Origin: DATEPR01 sp036491115
GTDB taxonomy: Bacteria; Actinomycetota; Actinomycetes; Mycobacteriales; Pseudonocardiaceae
Reading direction: 5' to 3'
DNA length: 64,000 nucleotides
Assembly: GCA_036491115.1 (NCBI GenBank)
Contig: DASXCQ010000043.1
Coordinates: 62,001 to 126,000, forward strand
Shown: piece after piece, positions 35,139-45,029 of the stretch
Layout of the letters: every line of letters begins with the position of its first letter
Numbering within the stretch: position 1 is the first letter of the stretch
The notes under the pieces: model-generated
Database searches by the model: none
What the model saw: the letters and a program-made list of their open reading frames with translations, nothing else
What the model was told of the DNA's origin: nothing
Translations under genes and position numbers: made by a program

Positions 35139-35741
35139 CTATCGTGCCGCCGCGGCCAACGTGAATCCGTCGCCGATCCGGGCCACCTCGGCGAAACCGC
35201 AGTCGGACATGACCTCGACGCCGAGATCGTGCAGCCGCCGGGTGCGGGCGGCGCAGCAGTCGGCGAGCAGGGTGATCGGGTAGTCGCGCATGAACCCGGC
35301 CCGCACGGTCGACTCGACACAGATGTTGGTCACCACCCCGCACACGACCAGTTCGGTCGCGCCCAGGCCGTGCAGCAACGGGTCCAGGGAGGTCCAGAGG
35401 AACGGGTCGAACCGCACCTTGTCCACGACCAGGTCGGTATCGGTCTGACCGAGTTCGTCCACCACGGCCGCGTCCCAACTCCCCGCCGCCAACCCGTCCG
35501 CCGACGGCGGTGCGGTGTGGGCGGCGTGCAGTCGCTGGCCCTCGTCGGCCCTGCCCGGCCGGTAGACGTGCCGGGTGAACACGATCGGCACGCCGGCGGC
35601 ACGGGCGTCGGCCACCGCGACCGCCGCGTTCGCCACCGCCGACCCGACGCCGTCCAGCCCGTACCCGACCGTCGGCATGGAGCCCCTCGGATGGCAGAAA
35701 CCGTTCTGCATGTCGACGACCATCAGTACGGGTGTGCTCAT
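35139..35741 (-). CDS. Isochorismatase-family cysteine hydrolase
   Basis: A 200-residue amidohydrolase with the catalytic triad of the family: Asp in MVVDMQNGFC, Lys in VVDKVRFDPF and Cys in VTNICVESTVR. Members cleave isochorismate, nicotinamide, N-carbamoylsarcosine or biuret-type amides. It lies 33 bp downstream of the cyanase gene on the same strand, so release of an amide/carbamoyl nitrogen compound that feeds cyanate is imaginable, but the actual substrate is unknown. Confidence 0.88.
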   Translation of the reverse strand: MSTPVLMVVDMQNGFCHPRGSMPTVGYGLDGVGSAVANAAVAVADARAAGVPIVFTRHVYRPGRADEGQRLHAAHTAPPSADGLAAGSWDAAVVDELGQTDTDLVVDKVRFDPFLWTSLDPLLHGLGATELVVCGVVTNICVESTVRAGFMRDYPITLLADCCAARTRRLHDLGVEVMSDCGFAEVARIGDGFTLAAAAR

Positions 35742-35774
35742 CGCGGCCTCCGTGTCAACGTCCGCAGTGGACTG

Positions 35775-36217
35775 TCAGCCCCACTGGTACTTCAGGAACT
35801 TGCCGTCCAGTGTGACCACCACCCGCTCGCCGCCCGGATCCTCGCGCCGGCTCACGTCCAGCTTGAAGTCGATGGCGCTCATGATGCCGTCGCCGAACTG
35901 TTCGTGGATGAGTTCCTTGATCGTCGGTCCGTACACCTGCAGGACCTCGTAGAACCGGTAGATCGTCGGATCGGTGGGCACCGGCTGGTCGAGCGCTCCC
36001 CGCGTCGGCTGCGCGCACATCGCGGCGACCACGTCGGCCGGCAGCTCCAGGACGCCGGCCACGACCTCGGCCTGTGCGGCCGGCATCGGGTGCTGGCCGA
36101 GCAGGGCCGACGCCGTCCACGCGAGCGGGGCGTCGATCGCGGCGGCGATCCGCTCCCACGTCAGCCCCAGCCGTGCCTTGGCCACGAGTACCGCGTCCGC
36201 CGCTTGTTGCTTCGTCG

Positions 36218-36221
<4 letters not shown>
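35775..36221 (-). CDS. cynS: Cyanate hydratase (cyanase)
   Basis: A 148-residue cyanase that turns cyanate and bicarbonate into ammonia and two CO2. The C-terminal catalytic domain is unmistakable: Arg89 and Glu92 (YRFYEVLQVYGP) and Ser115 (GIMSAIDFKLDV), with the same 3- and 23-residue spacing as Arg96/Glu99/Ser122 of the E. coli enzyme; the N-terminus is the helical decamer-forming domain. The ATG overlaps the stop of the sigma-factor gene (ATGA), which is unusual: cyanase genes normally sit with carbonic anhydrase or transporter genes. Confidence 0.95.
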
Positions 36222-37488
<1,267 letters not shown>

Positions 37489-37492
<4 letters not shown>

Positions 37493-37851
37493 GAGGTGAC
37501 GCCCAGCTCGTGCAGGATCGGCCACACCTCCACGGCGCTGTACGACGCGAACGGGTACTCAGCCGCGATGGCCAACGCCTCGTCCTCGTCGGCCACGTCG
37601 AGCACGAAGTAGCTGGACACGTACTCCTTGGCCTCGACGTAGGGGCCGTCGGTCACCGCGGGCACGCCGTCGCGGACCCGCACCGACCTGGCGGTCTGCT
37701 CGTCACCCAGGCCGTAGGCGCCGAGCAGCTTCCCGGTCGCGGTGTGGCGCTTGTTGTACGCGTCGACCTCGGCGATCGCCTTCGTCAACACGTCCTGCGG
37801 GAACGACTCCCACATCTCCTTGTTGCCGTAGATGATGCACATGTACTTCAT
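37489..37851 (-). CDS. YCII-related DGPF-domain protein
   Basis: A 120-residue protein of the YCII/DGPF family. The name-giving motif appears as VTDGPYVEAKE with Phe replaced by Tyr; MKYMCIIYG at the start and YPFASYSAVEVWP near the end fit the family. DGPF proteins accompany ECF42 sigma factors and are thought to act with them in signalling. First gene of the DGPF-sigma-cyanase operon. Confidence 0.92.
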
Positions 37852-37864
37852 GACCTTCTCCTTC

Positions 37865-37915
37865 GCTCCTGGCCGCCGGGCCGGCGACTGTCAGCGTTGG
37901 GTCGGAGCCAGGAGC
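37865..37915. repeat. inverted repeat upstream of the DGPF gene
   Basis: GCTCCTGGC (37865-37873) and GCCAGGAGC (37907-37915) are perfect 9-bp arms 33 bp apart, just upstream of the DGPF start and 29 bp beyond the stop of the AhpD-like gene. It could be an ECF42-related control site, an operator or a loose terminator; the sequence does not decide. Confidence 0.35.
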
Positions 37916-37944
37916 CGGTCATCGACATCCTGTCAGCAGATTTC

Positions 37945-38574
37945 TCAACCGACCTCGTTCGCCGCCCAGTAGTCGGCCGACGCGCGGGACGCAGCCGCCG
38001 ACTCGGCGTCCTCGAAACCGGGCGCCATCGACGCGTCGGTGCCGGCCAGGTACTGGTGGTGCTCGATGCCCAGCAGCCGGATCCAGCTCTGCTGGCCGAA
38101 GGTCAGCGCGATGAAACAGCCCAGCTCGACCAGTTCGGGCTCGGCGAAGTGGGCGTGCAGCCGCTGCCACAGCTCGGGGCTGTTGGTGCCCCAGGCGATG
38201 GCCTCCGCGTAGGCGAGGGCGGCCTTCTGCCGGTCGTCGTAGCGGTCGGCGGACTCGAAGTTCAGCAGCTCGTCGTAGTGGCCCTCGTCCAGGCCGGCCG
38301 CGCCCGCCTTGATCGACCGCTGGTTGCCGCAGTACTCGCACTTGACCGTGCGCGAGATGTAGACCCGGCACAGATCCTTGATCGCGTGGTCACACACGCC
38401 TTCGCGGAACGTGGTCCGCCAGGAGTCGGCGAAGGCCCAGAACGCGTTCGGCGCGTGCGCACGGACGGCGGAGCTCTCCGGGCGCGGTGTGCCCTCCCTG
38501 GCGCAGCGGTCCATCTCCGCGCGCATCCGCTCGTCCATCTGCTCCAACGGAACGTAACTGATCTGCTGTTCCAT
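37945..38574 (-). CDS. AhpD-like/carboxymuconolactone decarboxylase-family protein
   Basis: A 209-residue all-helical protein with the redox motif CEYCGNQR and the downstream conserved segment (HAFAEPELVEL-type helix, FIALTFGQQSWIRLLGIEHH) of the AhpD/CMD superfamily. AhpD-like members are thiol reductants or peroxidases that use a lipoyl-linked protein as electron source. It is the third gene after E1 and E2 (24 bp spacing), and a lipoylated E2 upstream would be a natural partner. Confidence 0.85.
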   Translation of the reverse strand: MEQQISYVPLEQMDERMRAEMDRCAREGTPRPESSAVRAHAPNAFWAFADSWRTTFREGVCDHAIKDLCRVYISRTVKCEYCGNQRSIKAGAAGLDEGHYDELLNFESADRYDDRQKAALAYAEAIAWGTNSPELWQRLHAHFAEPELVELGCFIALTFGQQSWIRLLGIEHHQYLAGTDASMAPGFEDAESAAASRASADYWAANEVG

Positions 38575-38598
38575 GAGACGTCCTTGTCCTCCCGGTAC

Positions 38599-39807
38599 TC
38601 AGGCCAGGATCTGGATCGGATGTTCCACCGTGGACACGAAGGCCCGCATCCACTCCGCGGCGAGCGCGCCGTCGACGGCACGGTGGTCGACCGACACCGT
38701 GCAGGTCAGCGCCGCGCCCACCCGGACCTCACCGTCCTGGGCGTACGGCTCGTCCCGGACCGCGCCCACCGCGATGATCGACGAGTGCGGCGGGTTGATG
38801 ATCGCGGCGAACTCCTCCGTGCCGAACATGCCGAGGTTGCTGACGGTGGTCGTGCCGCCCTCCAGTTCGTGCTGCCGGAGGCGTCCGCTGCCGGCCCGCT
38901 GCACGAGATCACGGATCCGGCCGGCGATCGTGGAGATGCTGGCCGACTCGACCGACCGCAGCACCGGTGTGACCAGGCCACGTTCGGCCGCGATCGCCAC
39001 GGCGACGTCGACGGTCTCGTACCGCCGCAGCGCGTCCGGCGTCCAGATCACGTTCATCGCCGGGACCAGCACGTGCGCGCGGGCCACCGCCTTCACGATC
39101 AGGTCGTTCACCGAGATCCGCACCGGCGGGTCCGACTCGTTCAGCTCGCGGCGCAGCGCGACCAGCCGGTCGACCCTGGCGGTGCCGCGCAGGTAGAAGT
39201 GCGGCACGGTGCGCTTGCTCTCGGCCAGCCGGTCGGCCAGCGCGCGGCGTGCCCTGCTGTGCGGGACCGCCGTGTAACCGACGGCGGGGGTTTCCGGTTC
39301 CGGTGGCGGCGGCGCGGGTTCCGGCGGGCGTGGGCGGTCCAGGACGAGTTGGACGTCCCGGCGCAGGATGCGGCCGTTCGGTCCGGTGCCGGTCAGGTCG
39401 GTGAGCGGGATGCCGGCCTCGCGGGCCAACCGGCGGGCGATCGGGCTGGCGAACAGCCGGTGCCCGTCGGCGGCGGGGGCCGGGGCGGGTGCGGCCGGTG
39501 GTGGTGCTGGTGCTGCCGTGCCGACGCCCAGGTCGCGCAGTGCCGCTGCCAGGTCGTCCACCGACTCGCCCGGTGCGGCGAGCAGCGCGATCGGTTCGCC
39601 GACGCCGACGTCGGTGCCCTCCGTGACGAGTCGCTTCAGCAGCACGCCGTCGGTCTCGGCCTCGATGTCCACGACCGCCTTGGACGTCTCCAGCACGGCG
39701 ATCACGTCGGACCGGGAGTAGGCGTCACGCTCGGCCACCGGCCAGGACAGCAGGGTGCCCTCGGTGGTGTTCGCGGCGATCTCCGGCACGCGCAGCAGGT
39801 GCGGCAC
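38599..39807 (-). CDS. 2-oxoacid dehydrogenase dihydrolipoamide acyltransferase (E2)
   Basis: A 402-residue E2 with one lipoyl domain (Lys43 in VLETSKAVVDIE), a Pro/Ala-rich linker, a peripheral-subunit-binding domain (FASPIARRLAREAG, GTGPNGRILRRDV) and a catalytic domain with HRAVDG near residue 374. Architecture matches AcoC/branched-chain E2 proteins. GTG start, 2 bp downstream of the E1 stop. No dihydrolipoamide dehydrogenase (E3) is in the window, so a shared E3 must be used. Confidence 0.92.
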   Translation of the reverse strand: MPHLLRVPEIAANTTEGTLLSWPVAERDAYSRSDVIAVLETSKAVVDIEAETDGVLLKRLVTEGTDVGVGEPIALLAAPGESVDDLAAALRDLGVGTAAPAPPPAAPAPAPAADGHRLFASPIARRLAREAGIPLTDLTGTGPNGRILRRDVQLVLDRPRPPEPAPPPPEPETPAVGYTAVPHSRARRALADRLAESKRTVPHFYLRGTARVDRLVALRRELNESDPPVRISVNDLIVKAVARAHVLVPAMNVIWTPDALRRYETVDVAVAIAAERGLVTPVLRSVESASISTIAGRIRDLVQRAGSGRLRQHELEGGTTTVSNLGMFGTEEFAAIINPPHSSIIAVGAVRDEPYAQDGEVRVGAALTCTVSVDHRAVDGALAAEWMRAFVSTVEHPIQILA

Positions 39808-39809
39808 GG

Positions 39810-41990
39810 TCAGTACCTCGCGATCTCGGTGAGCAGGGCGACCACTTCCTCGGTGCGCGCCATCGCCGCCCGTTCCAGGACCTTGCTGATGGACGGCGAC
39901 GCCTCACCGCCGGTGACGCGCTGGACGGGGTGGTCGAGCCAGTCGAAGTAGCGGCGCTGGATCTCGTCGGCCAGCCACCCGCCGTAGGAGGTGCCCACCG
40001 GGCCCTGTTCGGCGATGACGACGTGATTGGTCTTGCGGACGCTGGCGCCGATGGTGTCCCAGTCCAGGCTCCCCCGGTCCAGCCAGCGCAGGTCGATCAC
40101 CTCGGCGTCCACGTCGCCCACCTGCTCGACGGCGTCCAGCACGTACCCGGTCATGGCGAGGTAGGACAGCACGGTGACCTGCGACCCGGTGCGCCGCACC
40201 GCCGCCTGGCCGACCGGCAGGCAGTGGTCCCAGTCACCGTCGGGCACCTCGCCGGTGGTCGGGTAGAGGTCGACGTGTTCCAGCACCACGACCGGGTCGG
40301 CGCAACGCAGGGCACTGTTCATCAGTCCGATGTAGTCGGCCGGAGTGGACGGTGCGACGATCCGCCAGCCGGGCGCCGACGCGAAGATCCCCGCCGGGTC
40401 CATGGAGTGCTGCGACCCGTAGCCGGTGCCCATCGCGACCTTGGCGCGCAGCACCAGCGGCACGGCGGTGGTGCCGCCGTACATGTGCCGGGCCTTGGCT
40501 ATCTGGTTGAACAGTTGGTCGGCGGCGACCCACAGGAAGTCGGCGTACATCAGCTCGACCACCGGCCGGTACCGGCCGTCCAGCGCGATCCCACCAGCCA
40601 GGCCGGTGAAGGCGTTCTCGCTGATCGGGGTGCCGAGCACGCGGTCCGGGTAGGCCTCCTTGAGCCCTCTGGTGGCACCGTTGGTGCCGCCGTTGAGCCG
40701 GTGGACGTCCTCCCCCAGCACGACGATCCGCTCGTCGGTGGCCATCCGCCTGGCCATCACGCCGGACACGGCCTCGATGAAGGTCGCCTCCTTGGCCGGT
40801 CCCGGGACTTCGGTGGTGGCGTCGGCGAACTCGGCCAGGTCGCCGCGCACGCCGACGTCCACGAACGCCGGGTCGGGCCACTCGGCGGGCTTGATCTCCC
40901 GCTGGCCCGGCTTGCCGCCGGCCAGCGGCTGGAACACCCGCGAGCCGATCTCGGCCATCAGCTCGGCGGCCCGTGTCGTGGCGTCCTCGGTGGCCGAGGA
41001 GGTGAGCAGGCCGCGCCGCACCAGGTGGCCGGCGAGCTGGCCGATCGGGTCGCGGGCCCGCCACTGGGCCTCCTCCTCACGAGTGCGGTAGCGGAAGGCG
41101 CTGCCCGGGAACGGACCGTTCTGGTGGAAGTAGCGGTAGGTGTCGGCCTCGATGAGCGTCGGCCCGCTGCCGGCCCGCATGTGGGCGACCGCCTCCCGCA
41201 TGGCGAGGTGGACGGCGAGCACGTTCATGCCGTCGACCTGCCAGCTCGGCACGCCGAAACCGGGGCCGCGGGCGGACAGCCGGTGCTCGCCGGTGGCCTC
41301 GTCCACGGTGGTCGACACCGCGTAGTGGTTGTTCTCCACGAAGAAGCAGACCGGCAGCCGCCAGGCGGCCGCGAGATTGAAGGACTCCAGCGTGGAGCCG
41401 ATGTTGATCGCGCCGTCGCCGAAGTAGGTCACGGCGACGGCGTCGGTGCCGGCGTGCCGGTGCGCCCACGCCGAGCCGAGCGCCTGCGGGACGCCACCGC
41501 CGACGATCGCGTTGGTGCCGATCGCGCCCGCCTGCTGCCATTTGAGGTGCATCGAGCCGCCCCGGCCGTGGCTCCAGCCCCGGTCCAGGCCGCAGATCTC
41601 GGCGAACGTGCGCAGCACGACGTCGCGGACGTCGTCGGAGTGGTCGGCGGAGGGGTCGATGCCCTTGGGTTCGGCGTAGGCCAGGGCTTTCGCCAGGAAC
41701 TGGTGGTGGCCGCGATGCGAGCCGTTCACCGTGTCGTCCGCGGTGAGGGCGAGCACCGAGCCGACCGCGCCGCCCTCCTGCCCGATGCTGGAGTGCGCCG
41801 GGCCGTGCACCAGGCCGTCGGCGGCTGCCGCCAGGACGTACTCCTCGAAGGCGCGGATCAGCACCAGCTGGCCGTACGCGGCGGTCAGCAGGGCGGGGTC
41901 GGCGGCGTCCCAGTCGTCGTCGTCCGTGACGATCCCGGTCCACGGCACCGCCGTGACGAGTGAACGGTGTTGGGCCACGAATGGATCCAT
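39810..41990 (-). CDS. 2-oxoacid dehydrogenase E1 component, alpha and beta fused
   Basis: A 726-residue thiamin-diphosphate enzyme in which E1 alpha (about residues 1-330) and E1 beta (about 390-726) are one chain. The TPP motif begins GDGAINIGS and ends FFVENN; the beta half has VVLGEDV and ISENAFTGLAGG. It decarboxylates a 2-oxoacid or acetoin-like ketol and loads the E2 lipoate. Linked fused E1s occur in branched-chain and acetoin-type complexes; the substrate is not determined by sequence alone. The ATG lies within a palindrome AATGGATCCATT, a potential operator of the GntR regulator next door. Confidence 0.92.
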   Translation of the reverse strand: MDPFVAQHRSLVTAVPWTGIVTDDDDWDAADPALLTAAYGQLVLIRAFEEYVLAAAADGLVHGPAHSSIGQEGGAVGSVLALTADDTVNGSHRGHHQFLAKALAYAEPKGIDPSADHSDDVRDVVLRTFAEICGLDRGWSHGRGGSMHLKWQQAGAIGTNAIVGGGVPQALGSAWAHRHAGTDAVAVTYFGDGAINIGSTLESFNLAAAWRLPVCFFVENNHYAVSTTVDEATGEHRLSARGPGFGVPSWQVDGMNVLAVHLAMREAVAHMRAGSGPTLIEADTYRYFHQNGPFPGSAFRYRTREEEAQWRARDPIGQLAGHLVRRGLLTSSATEDATTRAAELMAEIGSRVFQPLAGGKPGQREIKPAEWPDPAFVDVGVRGDLAEFADATTEVPGPAKEATFIEAVSGVMARRMATDERIVVLGEDVHRLNGGTNGATRGLKEAYPDRVLGTPISENAFTGLAGGIALDGRYRPVVELMYADFLWVAADQLFNQIAKARHMYGGTTAVPLVLRAKVAMGTGYGSQHSMDPAGIFASAPGWRIVAPSTPADYIGLMNSALRCADPVVVLEHVDLYPTTGEVPDGDWDHCLPVGQAAVRRTGSQVTVLSYLAMTGYVLDAVEQVGDVDAEVIDLRWLDRGSLDWDTIGASVRKTNHVVIAEQGPVGTSYGGWLADEIQRRYFDWLDHPVQRVTGGEASPSISKVLERAAMARTEEVVALLTEIARY

Positions 41991-41991
41991 T
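41980..41991. promoter_or_regulatory. palindrome AATGGATCCATT over the E1 start
   Basis: A perfect 12-bp inverted repeat that includes the E1 ATG. Together with TTGGATCCAA at 42033-42042 it forms a pair of GGATCC-centred palindromes in the divergent spacer; both are candidate sites of the FadR/VanR-type GntR regulator encoded at 42.6 kb. Confidence 0.5.
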
Positions 41992-42032
41992 CTGTCGGTA
42001 TCACTCGCTGTTCGACTGCCGCTTAGGATAAG

Positions 42033-42042
42033 TTGGATCCAA
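42033..42042. promoter_or_regulatory. palindrome TTGGATCCAA upstream of the VOC-gntR genes
   Basis: Perfect 10-bp inverted repeat 21 bp upstream of the VOC start, followed after a few bases by a partial copy (GGATCAAG). Its GGATCC core is shared with the palindrome at the E1 start 53 bp away. Confidence 0.5.
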
Positions 42043-42063
42043 TCCAGGATCAAGGGAGGACTG

Positions 42064-42579
42064 ATGGGCGTACCGGGACTCACCAGGGTCGACCACATCG
42101 GGATCACCGTGCCCGACCTCGAGGCGGCGTCGGAGTTCCTGATGGACGTGCTGGGCTGCGAGTACATGTACTCGCTGGGCCCCTACGTGCACGACGATGA
42201 CTGGATGACCGAGCACCTCAACGTCCACCCCAGGGCCGTGATGCGGCAGCTGCACTTCTTCCGCTGCGGCGGCCAGGCGATCTTCGAGGTGTTCCAGTAC
42301 GAGGCGCCCGAGCAGGACACGACACCTCCGCGCAACAGCGACGTCGGCGGCCACCACGTCGCGTTCTACGTGGACGACCTGGACGCGGCCGTGGCCTACC
42401 TGCATTCGAAGGGTGTGCGGGTGCTGGGCAAGCCGACCGCGAGCGGCGGCCCCAGTCAGGGGCAGCGGTGGGTGTACTTCCTGTCGCCGTGGGGGATGCA
42501 GTTCGAGCTGGTGTCCTACCCGGACGGCAAGGCGTTCGACCACCATCCGGACTGGTTCCTCGGCGGGAACCCGCGTTGA
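42064..42579 (+). CDS. VOC (glyoxalase/dioxygenase-fold) protein
   Basis: A 171-residue vicinal-oxygen-chelate protein with two beta-alpha-beta repeats. Likely metal residues are His in VDHIGITVPD, His in GGHHVAFYVDD and Glu in MQFELVSYP. Family roles range from extradiol dioxygenase to epimerase or lyase; its pairing with the E1/E2 genes suggests it makes or modifies the 2-oxoacid substrate. ATG with AGGGAGGA. Its stop overlaps the gntR start (TTGA). Confidence 0.86.
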   Translation: MGVPGLTRVDHIGITVPDLEAASEFLMDVLGCEYMYSLGPYVHDDDWMTEHLNVHPRAVMRQLHFFRCGGQAIFEVFQYEAPEQDTTPPRNSDVGGHHVAFYVDDLDAAVAYLHSKGVRVLGKPTASGGPSQGQRWVYFLSPWGMQFELVSYPDGKAFDHHPDWFLGGNPR

Positions 42580-43229
42580 CGGCCACCCCCGAGGTTGCCA
42601 GCCTGCGCATCGCCGCCCATCTGCGCGCGGAGATCCTCAGTGGCCGGATCGGTCCGGGCGAGCGGATCCGGCAGGAGGACGTGGCCGCGCGGCTGGGTGC
42701 CAGCCGGCTGCCGGTGCGCGAGGCGCTGCGCATGCTGGAGGCGGAAGGGCTGACGGAGCACGCGGCCAACCGCGGTGCGAGAGTGCCGGCGCTGACGATG
42801 AAACAGGTCGACGTGCTCTACCGGATCCGGGAACGGGTCGAACCGCTGGCCCTCACCGAGGGGCTCCCGCACGTCGACGCGGCTCTGCTGGACCGGCTGG
42901 CCGAGTTGGAGGCGCGGATCGAGGCGGGCACCGACGTCGGCGAGTTCCTGGCCCTGGACCGCGAGTTCCACCTGCTCACCTACTCCACGTGCGACCAGGA
43001 ACTGCTCACCTCGATGATCGTCCGGATGTGGAACTCCACCCAGCACTACCGCCGGGCCTACATGACGATCACCGGCATGAGCCACCGCTGGATCGTGTAC
43101 GCGGAACACAATCTGCTCATCGAGGCGATGCGCCGGGGCGACCCGGTGGACGCCGAGCGCTACCTGGCCGGCCACATCCGCCGCACCCGTACGGAGTTGT
43201 CCCGCCACCCCGAGGTATTCGCCGCCTGA
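42576..43229 (+). CDS. GntR-family transcriptional regulator (FadR/VanR subfamily)
   Basis: A 217-residue regulator: N-terminal winged helix (LRAEILSGRIGPGERIRQED, then LGASRLPVREALRMLEAEGL) and a helical FCD-type effector domain (REFHLLTYSTCDQELL, YAEHNLLIEAMRRGD) whose His residues usually bind a metal and an organic acid. A TTG start at 42576 overlaps the VOC stop and is the only start that keeps the complete DNA-binding domain; upstream in-frame codons run through the VOC gene. Likely represses the divergent E1-E2-AhpD operon and its own. Confidence 0.88.
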   Translation: MTATPEVASLRIAAHLRAEILSGRIGPGERIRQEDVAARLGASRLPVREALRMLEAEGLTEHAANRGARVPALTMKQVDVLYRIRERVEPLALTEGLPHVDAALLDRLAELEARIEAGTDVGEFLALDREFHLLTYSTCDQELLTSMIVRMWNSTQHYRRAYMTITGMSHRWIVYAEHNLLIEAMRRGDPVDAERYLAGHIRRTRTELSRHPEVFAA

Positions 43230-43271
43230 CCGCGCGGTGGAATCGACCTCGCGGTGCCGCATACTGCTGGC

Positions 43272-43685
43272 GTGCGGGAGTACCTGATCGCGACCGACGA
43301 CGACGACTTCCTCGGCCCGGTGCGGGCCGAGCGGTGGGCGGACGTGCTTGCGCCGGCCGGCTGGGTGGCGGTGCCCGCGGCCGGTGCCGGTGAGTACCGG
43401 ATCGCCGTCGAGGGTGTCGAGATCGAGTTCGACTGGGAGATGCCTGGCCTGCTGGTCATCGTGCACGGCCCGCTGGACGAGTCGGTCGTGGAACGGATGC
43501 TCGCCACGGTCGCGCGTCAGGTCGGTGCCGAGCTCGGGGAGCGGACCCGGCTGGTCCCGCTCCAGACCGTCACCACCGCACGGCGACGTACCGGGTCTCG
43601 GTGTAGTCCAGGACGCCTTCGTGGCCGCCCTCCCGGCCGATGCCGCTCTGCTTCACCCCGCCGAACGGCGCCGCCGGATCGCTGA
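43272..43685 (+). CDS. Small hypothetical protein
   Basis: A GTG at 43272 opens a frame that begins VREYLIATDDDDFLG and has an alternating strand-helix look up to about residue 100 (ERMLATVARQVGAELGERTR). The last 38 residues run antisense to the convergent aldehyde dehydrogenase and are Arg/Pro-rich, as expected for read-through, so the true C-terminus could be near 43.58 kb after a frameshift or a sequencing error. No family recognised. Confidence 0.5.
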   Translation: MREYLIATDDDDFLGPVRAERWADVLAPAGWVAVPAAGAGEYRIAVEGVEIEFDWEMPGLLVIVHGPLDESVVERMLATVARQVGAELGERTRLVPLQTVTTARRRTGSRCSPGRLRGRPPGRCRSASPRRTAPPDR

Positions 43686-45021
43686 CCAGACCACGGTTCA
43701 GCCCGATCATCCCGGCCTCGATCCGCTCCCCGACCCGCAAACCCTTGGCCATGTCGCCCGTGTACACATACGCGACGAGCCCGAACTCGGTGTCGTTGGC
43801 CAACCGCACCGCTTCGTCCTCGCCGTCGAACACGACGATCGGCGCGACCGGGCCGAAGATCTCCTCGCGCAGGATCGGCGAGTCGGCCGGTACGTCGGTC
43901 AGCACGGTCGGGTCGTAGTACCAACCGGCGCGATCCGGTCGGGTCCCGCCGACCAGGACCCGCGCACCGGCTGCCACCGCTTCCCGAGCCAGTGAGTCCA
44001 CTTTGGTCACCGCGTCGGCATTCACCAGCGGCCCGACCTGGGTGCGTTCCTCGACACCGGGACCGACCACCAGCGCGCCCATCCGCTCCGCCAACCCCGA
44101 CGCGAACCGTGCGGCGACGGGCGCCTCGACGTAGAACCGGTTCGCCGCCGTGCACGCCTCGCCCGCGTTGCGCATCTTGGCCACCATCGCGCCGTCCAGC
44201 GCCGCGTCCAGGTCGGCGTCGGCGAACACCACGAACGGCGCGTTGCCGCCCAGTTCCATCGACGTGTTCACGATGTTGTCCGCCGCCTCGTGCAGCAGCA
44301 CCCGGCCGACCTCCGTCGACCCGGTGAAGGACAGTTTGCGCACCCGTGGGTCGTGCAGCATCGCCGACACCACCTCGCCGGACCGACGGGCGGGCAGCAC
44401 GTTCACGACCCCGGCCGGCACGCCCGCGGCCTCCAGGATGTGCCCGATGGCCAGCGCGGTGAGCGGTGTGTCGCTGGCTGGCTTGAGCACCATGGTGCAG
44501 CCGGCCGCCAGTGCCGGACCGATCTTGCGGGTCGCCATCGCGGCCGGGAAGTTCCACGGCGTGACCAGCACGCAGATGCCGACCGGCTGGTGGGTGACCA
44601 GGATCCGGTTGGCCCCGGACGGCGCCGTGGCCACCGAACCGTTGATCCGCACGGCCTCTTCGGAGTACCAGCGGAAGAACTCGGCCGCGTAGGCGATCTC
44701 GCCCCTGGCGTCGGCCAGCGCCTTGCCGTTCTCCAGGCTGATCAGGGTGGCCAGCTCGTCCGCCCGCGCGGTCATCAGGTCGAACGCGGTCCGCAGGATC
44801 TCCGCGCGCTGCCTGGGCGGGGTCGCCGCCCAGCCGGCGGCGGCCGCGTCGGCGGCATCGACGGCGGCCAGCGCGTCGGCGACCGCGCCATCGGCGACCG
44901 TGGTCAGCACCGCGCCGGTGGCCGGGTCCAATACGTCGAAGCGCCGCCCGTCCGACGCGGGCACCGCCTTGCCGCCGATCAGCAGGTCCGTCTGGAGGCC
45001 GGCGACGAGTTGCTCGGTCAT
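43570..45021 (-). CDS. Succinate-semialdehyde dehydrogenase-like aldehyde dehydrogenase (GabD type)
   Basis: A 483-residue aldehyde dehydrogenase. Active-site Cys in NAGEACTAANRF, catalytic Glu in MELGGNAPF, coenzyme loop VTPWNFPAAMATRK, all as in long GabD-type succinate-semialdehyde dehydrogenases. The last gene of the four-gene minus-strand operon (hydrolase, beta-hydroxyacid dehydrogenase, M24, this gene); the ATG follows the M24 stop by 8 bp with GAGGG upstream. Parallels the shorter enzyme at 21.2 kb. Confidence 0.9.
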   Translation of the reverse strand: MTEQLVAGLQTDLLIGGKAVPASDGRRFDVLDPATGAVLTTVADGAVADALAAVDAADAAAAGWAATPPRQRAEILRTAFDLMTARADELATLISLENGKALADARGEIAYAAEFFRWYSEEAVRINGSVATAPSGANRILVTHQPVGICVLVTPWNFPAAMATRKIGPALAAGCTMVLKPASDTPLTALAIGHILEAAGVPAGVVNVLPARRSGEVVSAMLHDPRVRKLSFTGSTEVGRVLLHEAADNIVNTSMELGGNAPFVVFADADLDAALDGAMVAKMRNAGEACTAANRFYVEAPVAARFASGLAERMGALVVGPGVEERTQVGPLVNADAVTKVDSLAREAVAAGARVLVGGTRPDRAGWYYDPTVLTDVPADSPILREEIFGPVAPIVVFDGEDEAVRLANDTEFGLVAYVYTGDMAKGLRVGERIEAGMIGLNRGLVSDPAAPFGGVKQSGIGREGGHEGVLDYTETRYVAVRW

Positions 45022-45029
45022 GACCACCC

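Noticed and set aside
38599..41990. Naming the E1/E2 genes acetoin dehydrogenase (acoAB/acoC)
   Set aside because: The fused E1 and single-lipoyl E2 fit several 2-oxoacid or ketol substrates; no acetoin regulator or E3 gene supports the specific name.
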